Source: Adiantum capillus-veneris
Lineage: Eukaryota; Streptophyta; Polypodiopsida; Polypodiales; Pteridaceae
DNA length: 64,000 bases
Assembly (NCBI GenBank): GCA_014529385.2
Contig: CM043948.1
Coordinates: 82,135,760 to 82,199,759 of the forward strand
Direction of reading: 5' to 3'
The position numbers and the translations under genes are program-made. Each line of letters starts with the position of its first letter. Position 1 is the stretch's first letter. The notes beneath the pieces are model-generated. The model saw only the letters and a program-made list of their open reading frames with translations, made no database searches and was not told the origin of the DNA. This document shows, piece after piece, positions 30,148-39,954 of this stretch.

Positions 30148-30389
30148 GTTGAAAGTGCGAGGCAGAAGGTACCGGCAGGTGCACGTCGCGATGTAGTGCA
30201 GGATTGGGGCAAGAAGCAGGAGGCGGAGTGCACCAGAGAGGAAGCGCTAGGGATCGAAGCAGGAAGAGAGAGAGCTCGTACGTTTTTGGGGAAAACTCAA
30301 TAAGTAAGTTTTGGGTTTTCCCACTTTTATTATAAGTGACTTAAAAAAAAAGTGTCTAGGTTGGGGTTATTTAGGCCTTTAACCCAACA
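30148..30389 (-). repeat. 5' LTR of copia element at 27034-30389
   Basis: 242 bp, ends CACTTTCAAC at the primer site and starts TGTTGGGTTAAAGGCCTAAA on the minus strand. It contains GGAAAACCCAAAACTTACTT. Confidence 0.85.
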
Positions 30390-31275
30390 CGAGTGACGAC
30401 CAGTTGATATTGTGCTAATTCTTTCCATCTTTTGTGGTGCGTATACCGCATCAACTACCTCATTTTTGTTCTAATTTTTCCAATTTAGTGCTGGTTTTAG
30501 TGCTAGGCTTCATTACGGCCGAGTCTGCCCTTGATCTCCGGAGTCATGATAGAAACTCAACTTTGTGTTGATGTATGCTCAAGTGCGTGCGTGCACTTGT
30601 GTGTGTGTGGTGTTGGGAGCATATGTTAGTACCTAGTTCTACACCCACTATTGGGTACTGACGACGTTAGTGGGGATGTGGTGGTATTTAGTCAATACTA
30701 TGCATGATGGAGGTGATGGTTATATTGTCTTGTGGGTGACTACCATGGGTCTATACCTTGCATTTTTCTCTAAGGGTGGATCTGGGCTTATCCTTGATTC
30801 ATCCAGGTATATTTTCTAGACGTATCGTGGATATGTAGACTTCACATTGTGAAGTTTTCGTCTGAGTTACGACCAGTTGATATTGTGCTAATTCTTTCCA
30901 TCTTTTGTGGTGCGTATGCTGTATCAACTACCTCATTTTTGTGCTAATTTTTCCAATTTAGTGCCGGGCTTCATTACGGCCGAGTTTGTCCTTTATCTCC
31001 GGAGTCATGACAGAAACTCAGTACACTGAACTTTGTGTTAATGTATGCTCAAGTGTGCGTGCGTGTGTATGTGTGTGGTGTTGGGAGCATATGTTAGTAC
31101 CTAGTTCTACACCCACTATTGGGCACTGACGACGTTAGTGGGGAGGTGGTGGTATTTAGTCAATATTATGCATGATGGAGATGATGGTTATATTGTGGGT
31201 GACTACCATGGGTCTATACCTTGCACTTTCCTTTAAGGGTGAATCTGGGCTTATCCTATATTCATCTAGGTATCC
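30390..31275 (+). repeat. 468-bp tandem repeat array, right part
   Basis: Anchors GACGACGTTAGTGGGG at 30660 and 31128, period 468. Removing the copia element gives 475 bp between the last left anchor and the first right anchor. The array thus has four units. Confidence 0.85.
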
Positions 31276-31991
31276 AAGTGCTGAAACCTGAAATCGCTTG
31301 TGGACTGGCTTGGATCTGCAAATGCGTGTGGTTGCCAATGAGGCTATGGGCGGAAATCTGAAAACGCTAATGCTGCTGATGGCTGAAAATACTAACGCTG
31401 ATGCTGAGGCTGAGAATGCTGAGGGTTGAAGGTGTAGATGCTGAAAACCGCCAGGTTGATCTGCTATCGAAACACTAATGGGTCTGATCTGCTGGGAGTG
31501 GAAACGCTGATGTAGATCTGCTGATAGAAAAAAAAAACGCTAGAGGTGCTGGGTGTGCAGAGCGCTGGTTGCCCATGCACGGGGTAGTGAACTAATCTGA
31601 TGGTTGCAATTGGTGAGCGAAGGCTCTCCTTTACAGGTCCTGAAGGGGTAGGTTGAGCAATATAAATACCCCATGACTACTAATAATATTGTCACTTATC
31701 AATAAATTCAACTCATTGATAAGAGGTGCTTCACATGCTTTTAAAACTACCTAGGCTCATTCTAATGACCGAAGTCCCTACATGCGAACACTTCCTAGTG
31801 CCTACACCTAGCAGACACTGGCAGATGTTCCTGTGGAATCAAAGGGTACGAATCCTCTCTAAAGTGCTTGGTCATGCAAGTCCTCTGAGAGGCTCACAAG
31901 GTTGCGAGAACACTTCCTAGGCTGTCCTAAACCCTAGAAGTAGGAGTTACAGCTTGTCCACATGCACATAGGGTTAGATGTCCACGTGACA
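31276..31991 (-). repeat. family-B LTR, second half of a split copy
   Basis: It carries the CTGAAAACGCTAATG-type low-complexity zone, then TCAATAAATTCAACTC, GAGGTGCTTCACATGC, AACACTTCCTAGTGCCTAC and AGCTTGTCCACATGCACATA. It ends GTCCACGTGACA, i.e. TGTCACGTGGAC on the minus strand, the canonical LTR start of this family. Confidence 0.65.
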
Positions 31992-32289
31992 ATCTTGGTC
32001 TTTGGCGTGTAGTTGTATAGCTTCTTTCAGAGGCAGCTGTCATACTCTGAGCTCTCGCTTCCTTAGCTAGCCAGGACACTTTTCACTCTCTTAGGAGAGG
32101 TTTTTCTCGTGGCTTTTCAGTTTCACAGTTTTGCCCATGTGGGTAGTTGTATAAGGATTTTCCAGATGTTGCCTTAGGGCTTGCTTTGTACTTGCACGAT
32201 CTTGCTTTGTACTCCAATCGTGTACTTGACCTCGGAATCATCACCATTTAGGTGTTTTGAGGGGTTTTTCAAGTAATAAAAGTCAGCCA

Positions 32290-32294
<5 letters not shown>
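31992..32294 (+). other. intronic sequence before the last flippase exon
   Basis: No element recognised. T-rich text with CTCTTAGGAGAGG, then the microsatellite at 32295. Confidence 0.4.

Positions 32295-32376
<82 letters not shown>
32295..32376. repeat. compound (TG)n(AG)n microsatellite at the intron end
   Basis: (TG)n to 32322, then (AG)n to 32376. The run ends 15 bases before the splice acceptor AG at 32390-32391. Confidence 0.95.
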
Positions 32377-32378
<2 letters not shown>

Positions 32379-32391
32379 GGTTTACCTGCAG

Positions 32392-32593
32392 GGTCATCCA
32401 TAAGATGATCAGAACATTTGGCTACTGGTATGACATCGTTCTCATTGTTATACTGGCCCTTTTGCCGCGCTTTTTTGTGAAAGTTGTGGTCCAGAGAGTG
32501 TGGCCTTGTGATATACAGATTGCAAGAGAGGTTGAAACTATGAACAATGTCAAAGGATCTGATTTGAATCATCCTCATGCAGAGTTTGGATAA
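32392..32593 (+). CDS. terminal exon of the ALA1-like flippase (membrane segment 10 and C-terminus)
   Basis: It begins right after CTGCAG with phase matching the exon ending at 18132. It reads VIHKMIRTFGYWYDIVLIVI, then LALLPRFFVKVVVQRVWPC and DIQIAREVETMNN, and stops at TAA 32591-32593. The LLPRF..K.......P.D..IARE pattern is the conserved end of plant P4 ATPases, just after the tenth membrane segment. It is the only candidate in the window that completes the protein begun at 17133. The 14.3-kb distance is unusual but the splice sites and phase agree. Confidence 0.88.
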
Positions 32594-33100
32594 TTTTAGC
32601 ATTTCCATGAGCAATCTGGGCTGACAAATGTGAGTACAAAAGGTGCCTACCAACTTGTGTGTAGAGGTAACATTGCGATCTTGGTTGAGTGTACATTTAG
32701 ACAGCCCTTTCAAGGGGATACAGAAGTCTATTTAAATTCATTGTAGCATAGTTCCTACAAATGGAGATCAATTCTTTAATCCAAATATGTTACAAAGATT
32801 TTGCAAATTGGTGTATTGAGTTTTGATGGTTCATCATAGTTTGTGTGGTGTGCTCCTTTGTGTTCCGTGACAACCCATACATTTGGTGTACCATGGCGTG
32901 AAACGTTTTATTTGAAATCCACAATTTGGATTTCTTCCTTTTGCCATTGCTTGCTTACCTGTAGTTAGGGTATAGAGTAACGGACTTGTTTTGAATAAGG
33001 AGCACGATGTACCATTGAAACTGCGAAAACATAGAGCAAGCTGTGGTCACCTCTTAATAGCCAAACATAAGCTTCTATTTGTAGTTATTGACTGCTGCTG

Positions 33101-33129
<29 letters not shown>
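33101..33129. repeat. (CT)n microsatellite
   Basis: About 14 CT units. Confidence 0.95.
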
Positions 33130-33131
<2 letters not shown>

Positions 33132-33387
33132 GCTTGTGGTGCTTGTAAAGGATTAGGGGCATTATGCTATTGATCAGCATCAAAGAAACATAGTGAAAAT
33201 GTCATCAGTGAGTTAATTTGCTACTTAATTGTGGCTAGGAGGTACAAGAGTGCAGAGCCATTATTGGATTTACTGTCATTAAGTTGTCTCACAGAAATAG
33301 CCTTTACAAAGAGTCAAGCTGCAATTGTGTGATCATTTATGTAGCAAACCTGGACGTGTAGGTTGGCCTGTGATTTCTTAAACATTC

Positions 33388-33388
<1 letters not shown>

Positions 33389-33459
<71 letters not shown>
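33389..33459. repeat. compound (TG)n(AG)n microsatellite
   Basis: (TG)n passing into (AG)n, the third such compound tract in the window. Confidence 0.95.
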
Positions 33460-33464
<5 letters not shown>

Positions 33465-33589
33465 ATATCGCCCTTGGAGGTCAAATATGACCTATGAGAC
33501 CAAGAAAAAAAACACTTTTGGTGATCTTCAAAAGAGAGTACATGGGGGGGAATCACTAGCTGTGGTTACAAAACTATGACAAATGTCAC

Positions 33590-34310
33590 TTAGGAAGAGG
33601 GGGGAAGGTGGGTGGCTTGGGGGTTTTTGGAACCGGGAACTCCTCAATTATGGCCTAGCCGCCTCAATAGACGGCCCATTTGCTTGCCGCTCGTGCTTCT
33701 CGCACCTTTTGGAGTTCCTGCTTCTTTATTTTCAATTGGGCGGGGGTCAAGGCTTCGCTTATCCAAAGTGTGGTGCCCTTGAGGAGTCGTGCTTGTTGTA
33801 GAAGTGTAATGCGTGCCTCTTTAGTTTTGAGGACAAGGATGCCTTGGCTGGTGCGATTGTCGCGATGAAACTCCTCGATTGTGTTGGGATTGAACTCTTG
33901 GCTTGATTAAGCTTGTCTAGTGTGGATGTGCAGTCATCCTCCTTCCCCCACCAGGTAGAGGGCAAGCTACCGATGTGGACATAGAGTGCCAGTCCTTCCT
34001 GTTGGCGGCGTTCTTACATGCACTCTTCTACCTTGGAGGGAACACCGACGGTTGCTTCGTGGATTTGGGTAGCAAGATTGGCCACACTCCTGATGAGGGT
34101 TTGCTCGACTTGGCTAGAAGGTCGTCCTTGTTGGCTCTTTTTTGTGACTCCAAGGAGGAGAGACGTGTTTCTAGGACGGCAAGGCGCTCCTTGAGCTCCG
34201 CGTTCTCGTCTTTTTAGTTCTCGGATTTGAGCTTGAAGGTGCACTTACGGGTCCACCCGTGGGGTGGGCACAAAGAGTCTCGTTCGCTTGATTGAAGAGA
34301 ATGACCCTCC
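33590..34310 (-). pseudogene. coiled-coil ORF1-like protein remnant (L1-type ORF1p or similar)
   Basis: On the minus strand KDENAELKERLAVLETRLSS and LESQKRANKDDLLAK form a heptad-rich coiled coil. In other frames follow VANLATQIHEATVGVPSKVE, then GILVLKTKEARITLLQQARL, LKGTTLWISEALTPAQLK and KKQELQKVREARAASKWAVY. A coiled coil followed by a (I/L)..ar.LkGt.i.I.e.LT..q......l...reA pattern resembles the RNA-binding C-terminal domain of L1-type ORF1 proteins. Frames are broken and stops occur. The assignment rests on pattern resemblance only. A conserved domain in a host gene cannot be excluded. Confidence 0.45.
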
Positions 34311-34668
34311 GTGTTACATCTTGGCTTGTTGGGAGATTTCTCTCGTGGGAACAACCCCCTATGTTTGAAGAAGAGCTTCAATCACCCCTGTGCTTGTCGC
34401 CTTCTATTTCCCATTGTTGACCAAGATTCAGTGGTGCTGTCGAATACAGATAGCGTAGATGGGGGCTCCTTACTGACGAGCTCTGGCTACTCCCTCTTAG
34501 ACAAAGTTGAACTTCTTGTGGCCTGGGAGAAGCAACAAATGTCGGGTAGATTATCTTGGGCATGGGAGAAGGGTAGAGTTGAGCTTATCCCCCCCCCTAA
34601 GGGTTGCCCCTTGCACTTGGGGGAAACAAGCAAAGACGAGAGAGGAAGGAGGAGGAAGACCTTACGGT

Positions 34669-34705
<37 letters not shown>

Positions 34706-35173
34706 CAAACAAAGATGTAAGCATATCAAGAGATAGAGAAGGTAGAGGCAAAGAAACACCTAAAGCAATTGATCAAGAATGCTTGTCAAGGGACTCGAAT
34801 CACATTAGTGCATGACAAAAATTGCCATCGCATGTACTGATTCACCTTCTAACTTACCTTTCAATTTGGTACATTTGAATCCTTATGAGTATCAACCATG
34901 TTATCCACACTAGTACAACTCTTACCAAAAAGGTACTTTCCACTCATGGGTCTTATCTTGGAAGTAGTTTGCACATTAATTGAGTTACATGCAAACCATC
35001 TATGCCATCTTCACTCGGCCCCGCAAAAAAATAGTAAATTCATTAACATATTTGTCACTTGGCCATTGTCCAAAGTCAAATTACCATTTTCATGTCCAAT
35101 AGCTTCCACTTCGTCGCATCTACAACATCCCACTTTCGTGACTTTGCATAGCACCTCATATTTTCTTTGACTC
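34311..35173. other. unassigned sequence left of the copia element
   Basis: No coding match. It includes a GA microsatellite (34672-34702). Text next to the copia insertion (ATATTTTCTTTGACTC) continues at 39955 after the element, where it looks like the end of another copia LTR (TATAAATATTGTTCCTTG). Confidence 0.3.
34672..34702. repeat. (GA)n microsatellite
   Basis: About 15 GA units. They generate Arg-Glu runs in a frame that is not a gene. Confidence 0.95.
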
Positions 35174-35398
35174 TGTTGGAATTAGGGTTGCAGGAAAACA
35201 CACAACTTGGAGAAGACAAAGGAAGCTCAAGGGACACAATAGAGTGTGTGTTACTTAATGTGCAATGGAAAGATAGATAGCCATAGAGTGATGTGCGTAT
35301 ACTCAATGCACGCAGGAAAAAACCTCCTAAAGAGGGAAAAATGCCCCGGCGGTCCTAAGTGTGTTCACACACATTACTACCACATGTATATGGTAACA
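35174..35398 (-). repeat. 3' LTR of copia element at 35174-39954
   Basis: On the minus strand it starts TGTTACCATATACATGTGGT and ends ACCCTAATTCCAACA. The minus-strand purine tract CCAAGGGGATT precedes it at 35399-35409. Confidence 0.92.
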
Positions 35399-35472
35399 AA
35401 TCCCCTTGGAGTGATGCGGTGAACAAGAGCTGGCACATGAGTAAAGGGAAGTGCCATGCCTTGAGGACATGA

Positions 35473-36060
35473 TTAGCCCGCAGAGGGGAGTAGGCCCAAA
35501 GCTTTGCGGAAAGCTTCAAACTTCTCATGAGACAATGCCTTTGTGAAAAGATCTGCAAGCTTGTCTTGTGTTGGCACATAAGCCAAGTTGATCTCTCTTG
35601 CTGAGAGCCTCTTCCTGACATAGTGGTAATGCACCTCAATGTGCTTTGTGCGAGCATGAAAAATTGGGTTCCTCGCAACTGCCAATGCGCTCTGACTGTC
35701 AGTGTAGATAGTGTTGGCAGTGTCTTGTCTAACATCCAAATCAGCCATAAGGTGTTTGAGCCATACACACTCAATTGTAGCTGTGAAGATTGTCCTATAC
35801 TGAGTCTCACAACTTGAAGTGGCCACAGTAGGTTGCTTCTTGCTCAACCATGATATACATGAGCTGCCAAGCATGAAACAAAAACCACTTGTGGACACTC
35901 GCATGTCAAAACAACCAGCCCTGTCTGAGTTCGAAAAAGTATGTAAGTATGATGGCAATGATCTCCCCTTGGGATAAAACAAGCCAAGAAGTAAAGTGCC
36001 ACTTAAGTAGCGGAAAATCCTCTTGACAGCTTGCCAATGTGTCTCATTGAGACCAGTGAT
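35473..36060 (-). pseudogene. copia RNase H (element 35174-39954)
   Basis: The minus strand reads ETHWQAVKRIFRYLSGTLLL, SNSDRAGCFDMRVSTSGFCF, SWLSKKQPTVATSSCETQYR, then DSQSALAVARNPIFHARTKH and IEVHYHYVRKRL to DKLADLFTKALSHEKFEAFR. The frame is open for about 195 codons. The RNase H glutamate region reads SSCETQYR, close to the usual SS.EAEY. Confidence 0.85.
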
Positions 36061-36061
36061 C

Positions 36062-36830
36062 AAACAAATCATCCACATAAAGAACAACAATAAGAAGTAC
36101 ATCTCTCTCACGCTTGACATACAATGTGCTTTCTGTTGGATTGTTACGAAAGCCTCGTTTCCAAATAAGTGTCAGCTTTCTCATACCAAGCACGAGCAGA
36201 TTGCTTCGACTCATACAAAGCCTTCTTACATCTGCACACTTTGTCCTCTTGTCCTTTCTTGACAAAAACCCGAGGTTGCGTTACATAAACTTCCTCAAAT
36301 ATGTCACCATTCAAGAAAGCAATAACAATGCCTGACTGATGCATCCCAACCAAAATGAGCTGCCAATGCACATAGAGAACGAACAGTAGTCATACGACAA
36401 GAGGGAGCAAAAGTTTCTTCATAATCTACGTCTTTTTGCTACACATGGCCTTTTGCAACAAGTCGAGCCTTATAGGGATCAACCTCACCATCCGGCTTGC
36501 GTTTCAACTTGTAAACCCACTTTGTACCAATGGGCTTTTTGCCAGGAGGAAAATCACATAAAGTCCATGTGTCATTTTCTATAAGTGCATCATATTCTGA
36601 TTGCATGGCGACCATCCAATTTTCTGAATTCTGTGCTTTATCAAAAGACAGAGGCTTCTCAACATCATGTAAGCTAGACACATCCAAAGCATAACAATCT
36701 GATGCACAAGAGGCATGGCGAGAACCTGATCGAGTACGACTAGACAAAGGTGCATCCAATTTACTGTCACGCAAAGTATGCACCAGCCATTTAGGCATAC
36801 CTCTAGCTTGCTCATTTTTAGCCATTTCCT
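36062..36830 (-). pseudogene. copia reverse transcriptase, truncated after the active site
   Basis: The minus strand reads NWMVAMQSEYDALIENDTW, GTKWVYKLKRKPDGEVDPY, KARLVAKGHV and, after stops and a frameshift, TFAPSCRMTTVRSL, then SARAWYE and LYVDDL (36068-36079). A normal copia RT would go on for some 130-160 residues before the RNase H. Here LITG runs straight into the RNase H neighbourhood (NETHWQAVKR). Confidence 0.85.
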
Positions 36831-36912
36831 CATCAAGTACATCATGTACATCTGCATCAGTAATAAGCTAATCTGTAACATTTTCAGATATCTCCATAGG
36901 TTGTACATTTGC

Positions 36913-37704
36913 CTAATTGGAATTTACATTCGTACTTCCACCACTTAAAAGAGACAGAAAAGTGTCATAAATGTCCTGTGAGCTTACATTACTGTCTTTA
37001 ATACATGACTGCAAGGGTTGAACAAAATCTTTCACAAACACATCCTCTGAAACCAGAATACACTTTGTTTGTGGATGATACAAGCTGTAACCTTTGCTTT
37101 CAGCACTATAACCAACAAAAATACATTTGACAGCCTTATCATCTAATTTTTTGCGCTGTGTTTGTGGCACCAAATCATATGCCAAACAACCAAAAACACG
37201 CATGTGCTCAATAGAAGGCTTTCTATCATGCCATGCTTCATATGGAGTAATAGACTGCAAGGCTTTTGTAGGACATCTGTTTAGTACATAAGTAGCACAT
37301 ATGATGGCCTCAAGCCAAAAAGGATGTGGCAAAGCTTGACTTTTGACCATACACTGTGCCATTTCCGTAAGTGAGTTGTTTTTCCTTTCAACAACACCAT
37401 TTTGCTGAGGCGTATAAAGCACTGTATGTTGGTGTTTTATCCCACGACTAGCTAGAAATGCATTAAATTTATGAGACATATACTCCCCGTCTCGATCCGA
37501 ACAGAGGGTGCCTATAGTACATTTTGATACATTTTTAGCCATATCCAGAAATTGTTTGAAGCACATAAAAACTTTGGACTTTGCTTTAAGCGGAAATACC
37601 CATGCATGTCTGGAGTAATCATCAATGAAAGTCACGAAGTAAAGATAATTTCCCAAGGACGGAATTTGCATGGGCCCACAAACATCACTATGCACAAGCT
37701 GCAA
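36913..37704 (-). pseudogene. copia integrase core, catalytic residues intact
   Basis: Open for 263 codons on the minus strand. It contains QLVHSDVCGPMQIPSLGNYL (first Asp), TFIDDYSRHAWVFPLKAKS, IGTLCSDRDGEYMSHKF (second Asp), HTVLYTPQQNGVVERKNNS (catalytic Glu), LEAIICATYVLNRCPTKAL and VFGCLAYDLVPQTQRKKLDD. The zinc-finger part lies just upstream at 37705-37880 in another frame. This enzyme would have joined element DNA to the host chromosome. Confidence 0.9.
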
Positions 37705-38340
37705 CTTGCATGTGGCCCAAAATCAACCATCCTTTGAAACTTAGAATGCTGCATTTTACCCAACATACAATCTTTCACAAGCATGTTTAATAGGTGCTTC
37801 AAGAGGCGGCAAAGAAGCAACCATATCAGGTTTTTGCAAACGTAACAAACTGGCAAAATTCAGATGCCCAAAACGTGCATGCCGAAGTTTTGCATATGAA
37901 ATAACCTTGGAATGCACAACTGCATTTGCAAAATTCTACCCATACTTATCATACAAAGTGAGCTTATGTAGCCCACGACATAATATGCCAGATGCAATCA
38001 CCAAAACTGAGATTATGGACTGTACATCTATCGTCCGCAAACTTGACTACAAGTCCAAGTCTAGCAAGTGCAGATACAGACAAAAGATTTTTCTTGATCC
38101 CAGGTACATAAAGTGCATCACAAGTCTGAAAGAACTACCATTTGTAGCAGTAAGCACAATCTATCCAACTCCCTTAACGGGATAAGAGGCATTGTTGGCA
38201 CGTGTCTGAATTCCCATGAGGGACATACTCGAGAGGTGAACGATTCACGATGTGAGGTAATGTGCTTTGTAGCACCACTGTCAAAATACCACACATGTGA
38301 ATCTGCAGCAACTGACATCCATGCATCATGAATAACACGA
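37705..38340 (-). pseudogene. copia protease and GAG-pre-integrase region
   Basis: The minus strand reads VWYFDSGATKHITSHRESF (aspartic protease DSGA active site, near 38290) and further on the zinc region LNFASLLRLQKPDMVASLPP. The frame between them is interrupted. Confidence 0.8.
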
Positions 38341-38449
38341 TTGTAAGTGCACTCTGTACTAAAAGCCCATTCTGCATCAACATCAATATCACAGTCTCCT
38401 TTCACAGAAGACTCAACAATGGCTGCATTTGTAGTGGAACCAGCATTTG

Positions 38450-39372
38450 CAGTGGAACCACCCTCTTTCTTCTTAGCCTCTTCGGTCTTCAACTTAGGAC
38501 ACTGCTTGATTAAGTGATCATTAGCTTTACAATAATGGCAACACATCTTCTTTTTTCCCTTATCACCAAAATTTTTAGACGAAGCAGAAGCATTAGGACA
38601 TGTGATTTTCCACTCGCAAAAGAACCATAAGAAGTGGCTGCATTGCTGTTACCACCCTTTGTTTGAGAAGCAATAAAAGCCTGTTCAACTGCACGCGGTC
38701 TAGTTCTGTTTTTTCTGGAAAGTGACTCTTGCAATAGCAATGTGCACAATGCATCAAACTTCACAACTTCAGTATTTCCTTGGGTCATAAGTCTCCAAGT
38801 ATTATAAAAAGTCTGGTAAGAGTTTGGCAAGGCATCAAGAACAGTCTGCACAAGGGAATTGTGTGAAATGACTTCACTTGTAGAAATAAGTTGCTCATTG
38901 ATATCCTTGACACCATTAAGGAAAGTTTCCATATCATCTTCCTCATGTATAATCTTCGACTCCAACTCTTTACGCAACAATGAAATTTTTGCCTCATTGC
39001 GGCCTGCATAAAGACTAGCCAGAATATCCCAAGCCTGTTTTGCAGATTTCACTGAACGAATGTGAGGAGTAATGGTGCGCTTCATAGACAACGCAATCAA
39101 TGCATGAGCATGCACATCCTTTACATCCCAATGACCTTGTTCTGCAGTAGGCAAAACAACTCTAACAGCAGCAATCCTTCTAGCAAGACTTGCAGCATCC
39201 TCAATGTTGCTTACATCCTCAGAACTAGGACGTACATCAATGCCCTGCACAATATTCTAGGCGCCCTTTGACACAAGAACATGTTGCATCTGTAAGCCCA
39301 CATAGGATAATTGTCCCCATCCATTCTGTCAGTAGCAAACATCTTGAATACATTTGTGTTGTTGTCAGCCAT
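38450..39372 (-). pseudogene. copia gag with zinc knuckle
   Basis: It starts MADNNTNVFKMFATDRMDGD, NYPMWAY at 39372. A frameshift near 39290 and a TAG at about 39257 follow, then it is open from 39250 (GIDVRPSSEDVSNIEDAASL, MKRTITPHIRSVKSAKQAWD, SLLRKELESKIIHEEDDMET, VLDALPNSYQTFYNTW). The knuckle is CCHYCKANDHLIKQC near 38520, CX2CX4HX4C. This is the UBN2-type capsid domain of plant copia elements. Confidence 0.85.
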
Positions 39373-39714
39373 GGTAAATGTTGCACCTGATGTGAAAACT
39401 GTCCGAAAAGAGGAGAAACAAAGCGGGAACAACACGTGCTATATAGCACAAACCGTAGAAGACTGTAAGGGACATGTTATGTAAAAAACGGCACTGACAA
39501 AAAGTTTGCATAAGATGACGAAATAGCATGTGCAGTATTGCATGTAGTGGAAATGGAGGCCGAAATGAGCCCGAATCTGAGCAGACTCAGCTCTATGAGC
39601 TCTCCCAAAAATTTTGTCGACCTGCGAACGCTCGCCAAATCTCACTGAATTAAGAGAAAGTGACCAGGCGTGTGTTGGAGCTGCTGGCTATTAAGCCCGG
39701 GAGAACGCAACCTA

Positions 39715-39727
39715 TTGTGATACCGAT
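39715..39727 (-). promoter_or_regulatory. primer-binding site of copia element
   Basis: On the minus strand the LTR end CCAACA is followed by ATCGGTATCACAATAGG, a variant of the plant GGTATCA-type primer site. Confidence 0.7.
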
Positions 39728-39954
39728 TGTTGGAATTAGGGTTGCATGAAAACACACACACCTTGGAGAAGACGAAGGAAGATCAAGGCACACAATAGAA
39801 AGTGTGTTACTTAGTGTGCAATGGAAAGATAGATAGCCCTAGAGTGATGGGCATATCTTCAATGCACGGGGAAAAAACCTCGTAAAGAGGGAAAACATGC
39901 CCCGACGGTCCTAAGTGTGTTCACACACATCACTACCACATGTATATGGTAACA
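39728..39954 (-). repeat. 5' LTR of copia element at 35174-39954
   Basis: 227 bp, same ends as the 3' LTR (TGTTACCATA... to ...TTCCAACA on the minus strand), followed by GACTC. Confidence 0.92.

Larger units (their letters stand above)
27034..30389 (-). mobile_element. Ty1/copia element inserted in the 468-bp array
   Basis: A 3,356-bp element with two LTRs (27034-27314 and 30148-30389), a tRNA-iMet primer site and a purine tract. On the minus strand it reads a protease remnant, integrase, RT and RNase H, the copia order. Gag and the protease active site are missing. Flanks are GTCCG on the left and CGAGT on the right. Undisturbed array units read CCGAGTTACGACC at the same place, so the insertion point is exact; one duplication copy seems to have lost 3 bases. 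Confidence 0.85.
18133..32391 (+). other. 14.3-kb last intron of the flippase gene, filled with transposons
   Basis: The donor is CAG|GTAAGG at 18133 and the acceptor TTTACCTGCAG at 32381-32391. The upstream exon ends with AG and the downstream exon begins with G, giving an intact Arg codon. Inside are a family-B Ty3 element, a TG-rich tandem array, a family-B LTR, a gag/PBS fragment, a 468-bp tandem array and a copia element. Confidence 0.85.
32594..33589 (+). other. flippase 3' flank
   Basis: Presumed 3' untranslated and downstream sequence. No poly(A) signal could be assigned with confidence and no further gene was recognised. It contains microsatellites (CT)n at 33101-33129 and (TG)n(AG)n at 33389-33459. 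Confidence 0.4.
35174..39954 (-). mobile_element. Ty1/copia element, full length, with target-site duplication
   Basis: 4,781 bp with two LTRs (225 and 227 bp) and a perfect 5-bp duplication GACTC on both sides (35169-35173 and 39955-39959). On the minus strand the order is gag, protease, integrase, RT, RNase H. By eye the LTRs differ at about 15 positions, so the insertion is not recent. The integrase is well preserved. RT is cut short by an internal deletion right after its YVDD site. Confidence 0.92.

Noticed and set aside
27029-30394. Perfect 5-bp target-site duplication of the copia element at 27034-30389
   Set aside because: The flanks GTCCG and CGAGT do not match directly. Comparison with undisturbed array units suggests a duplication that lost 3 bases, so it is not claimed as perfect.
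23654-31996. Target-site duplication around the split family-B LTR
   Set aside because: Flanking pentamers (TTATC or TTAGG on the left, ATCTT on the right) do not match.
35623-38513. Plus-strand frames opposite the copia polyprotein
   Set aside because: Antisense shadows of the minus-strand RNase H, integrase and gag.
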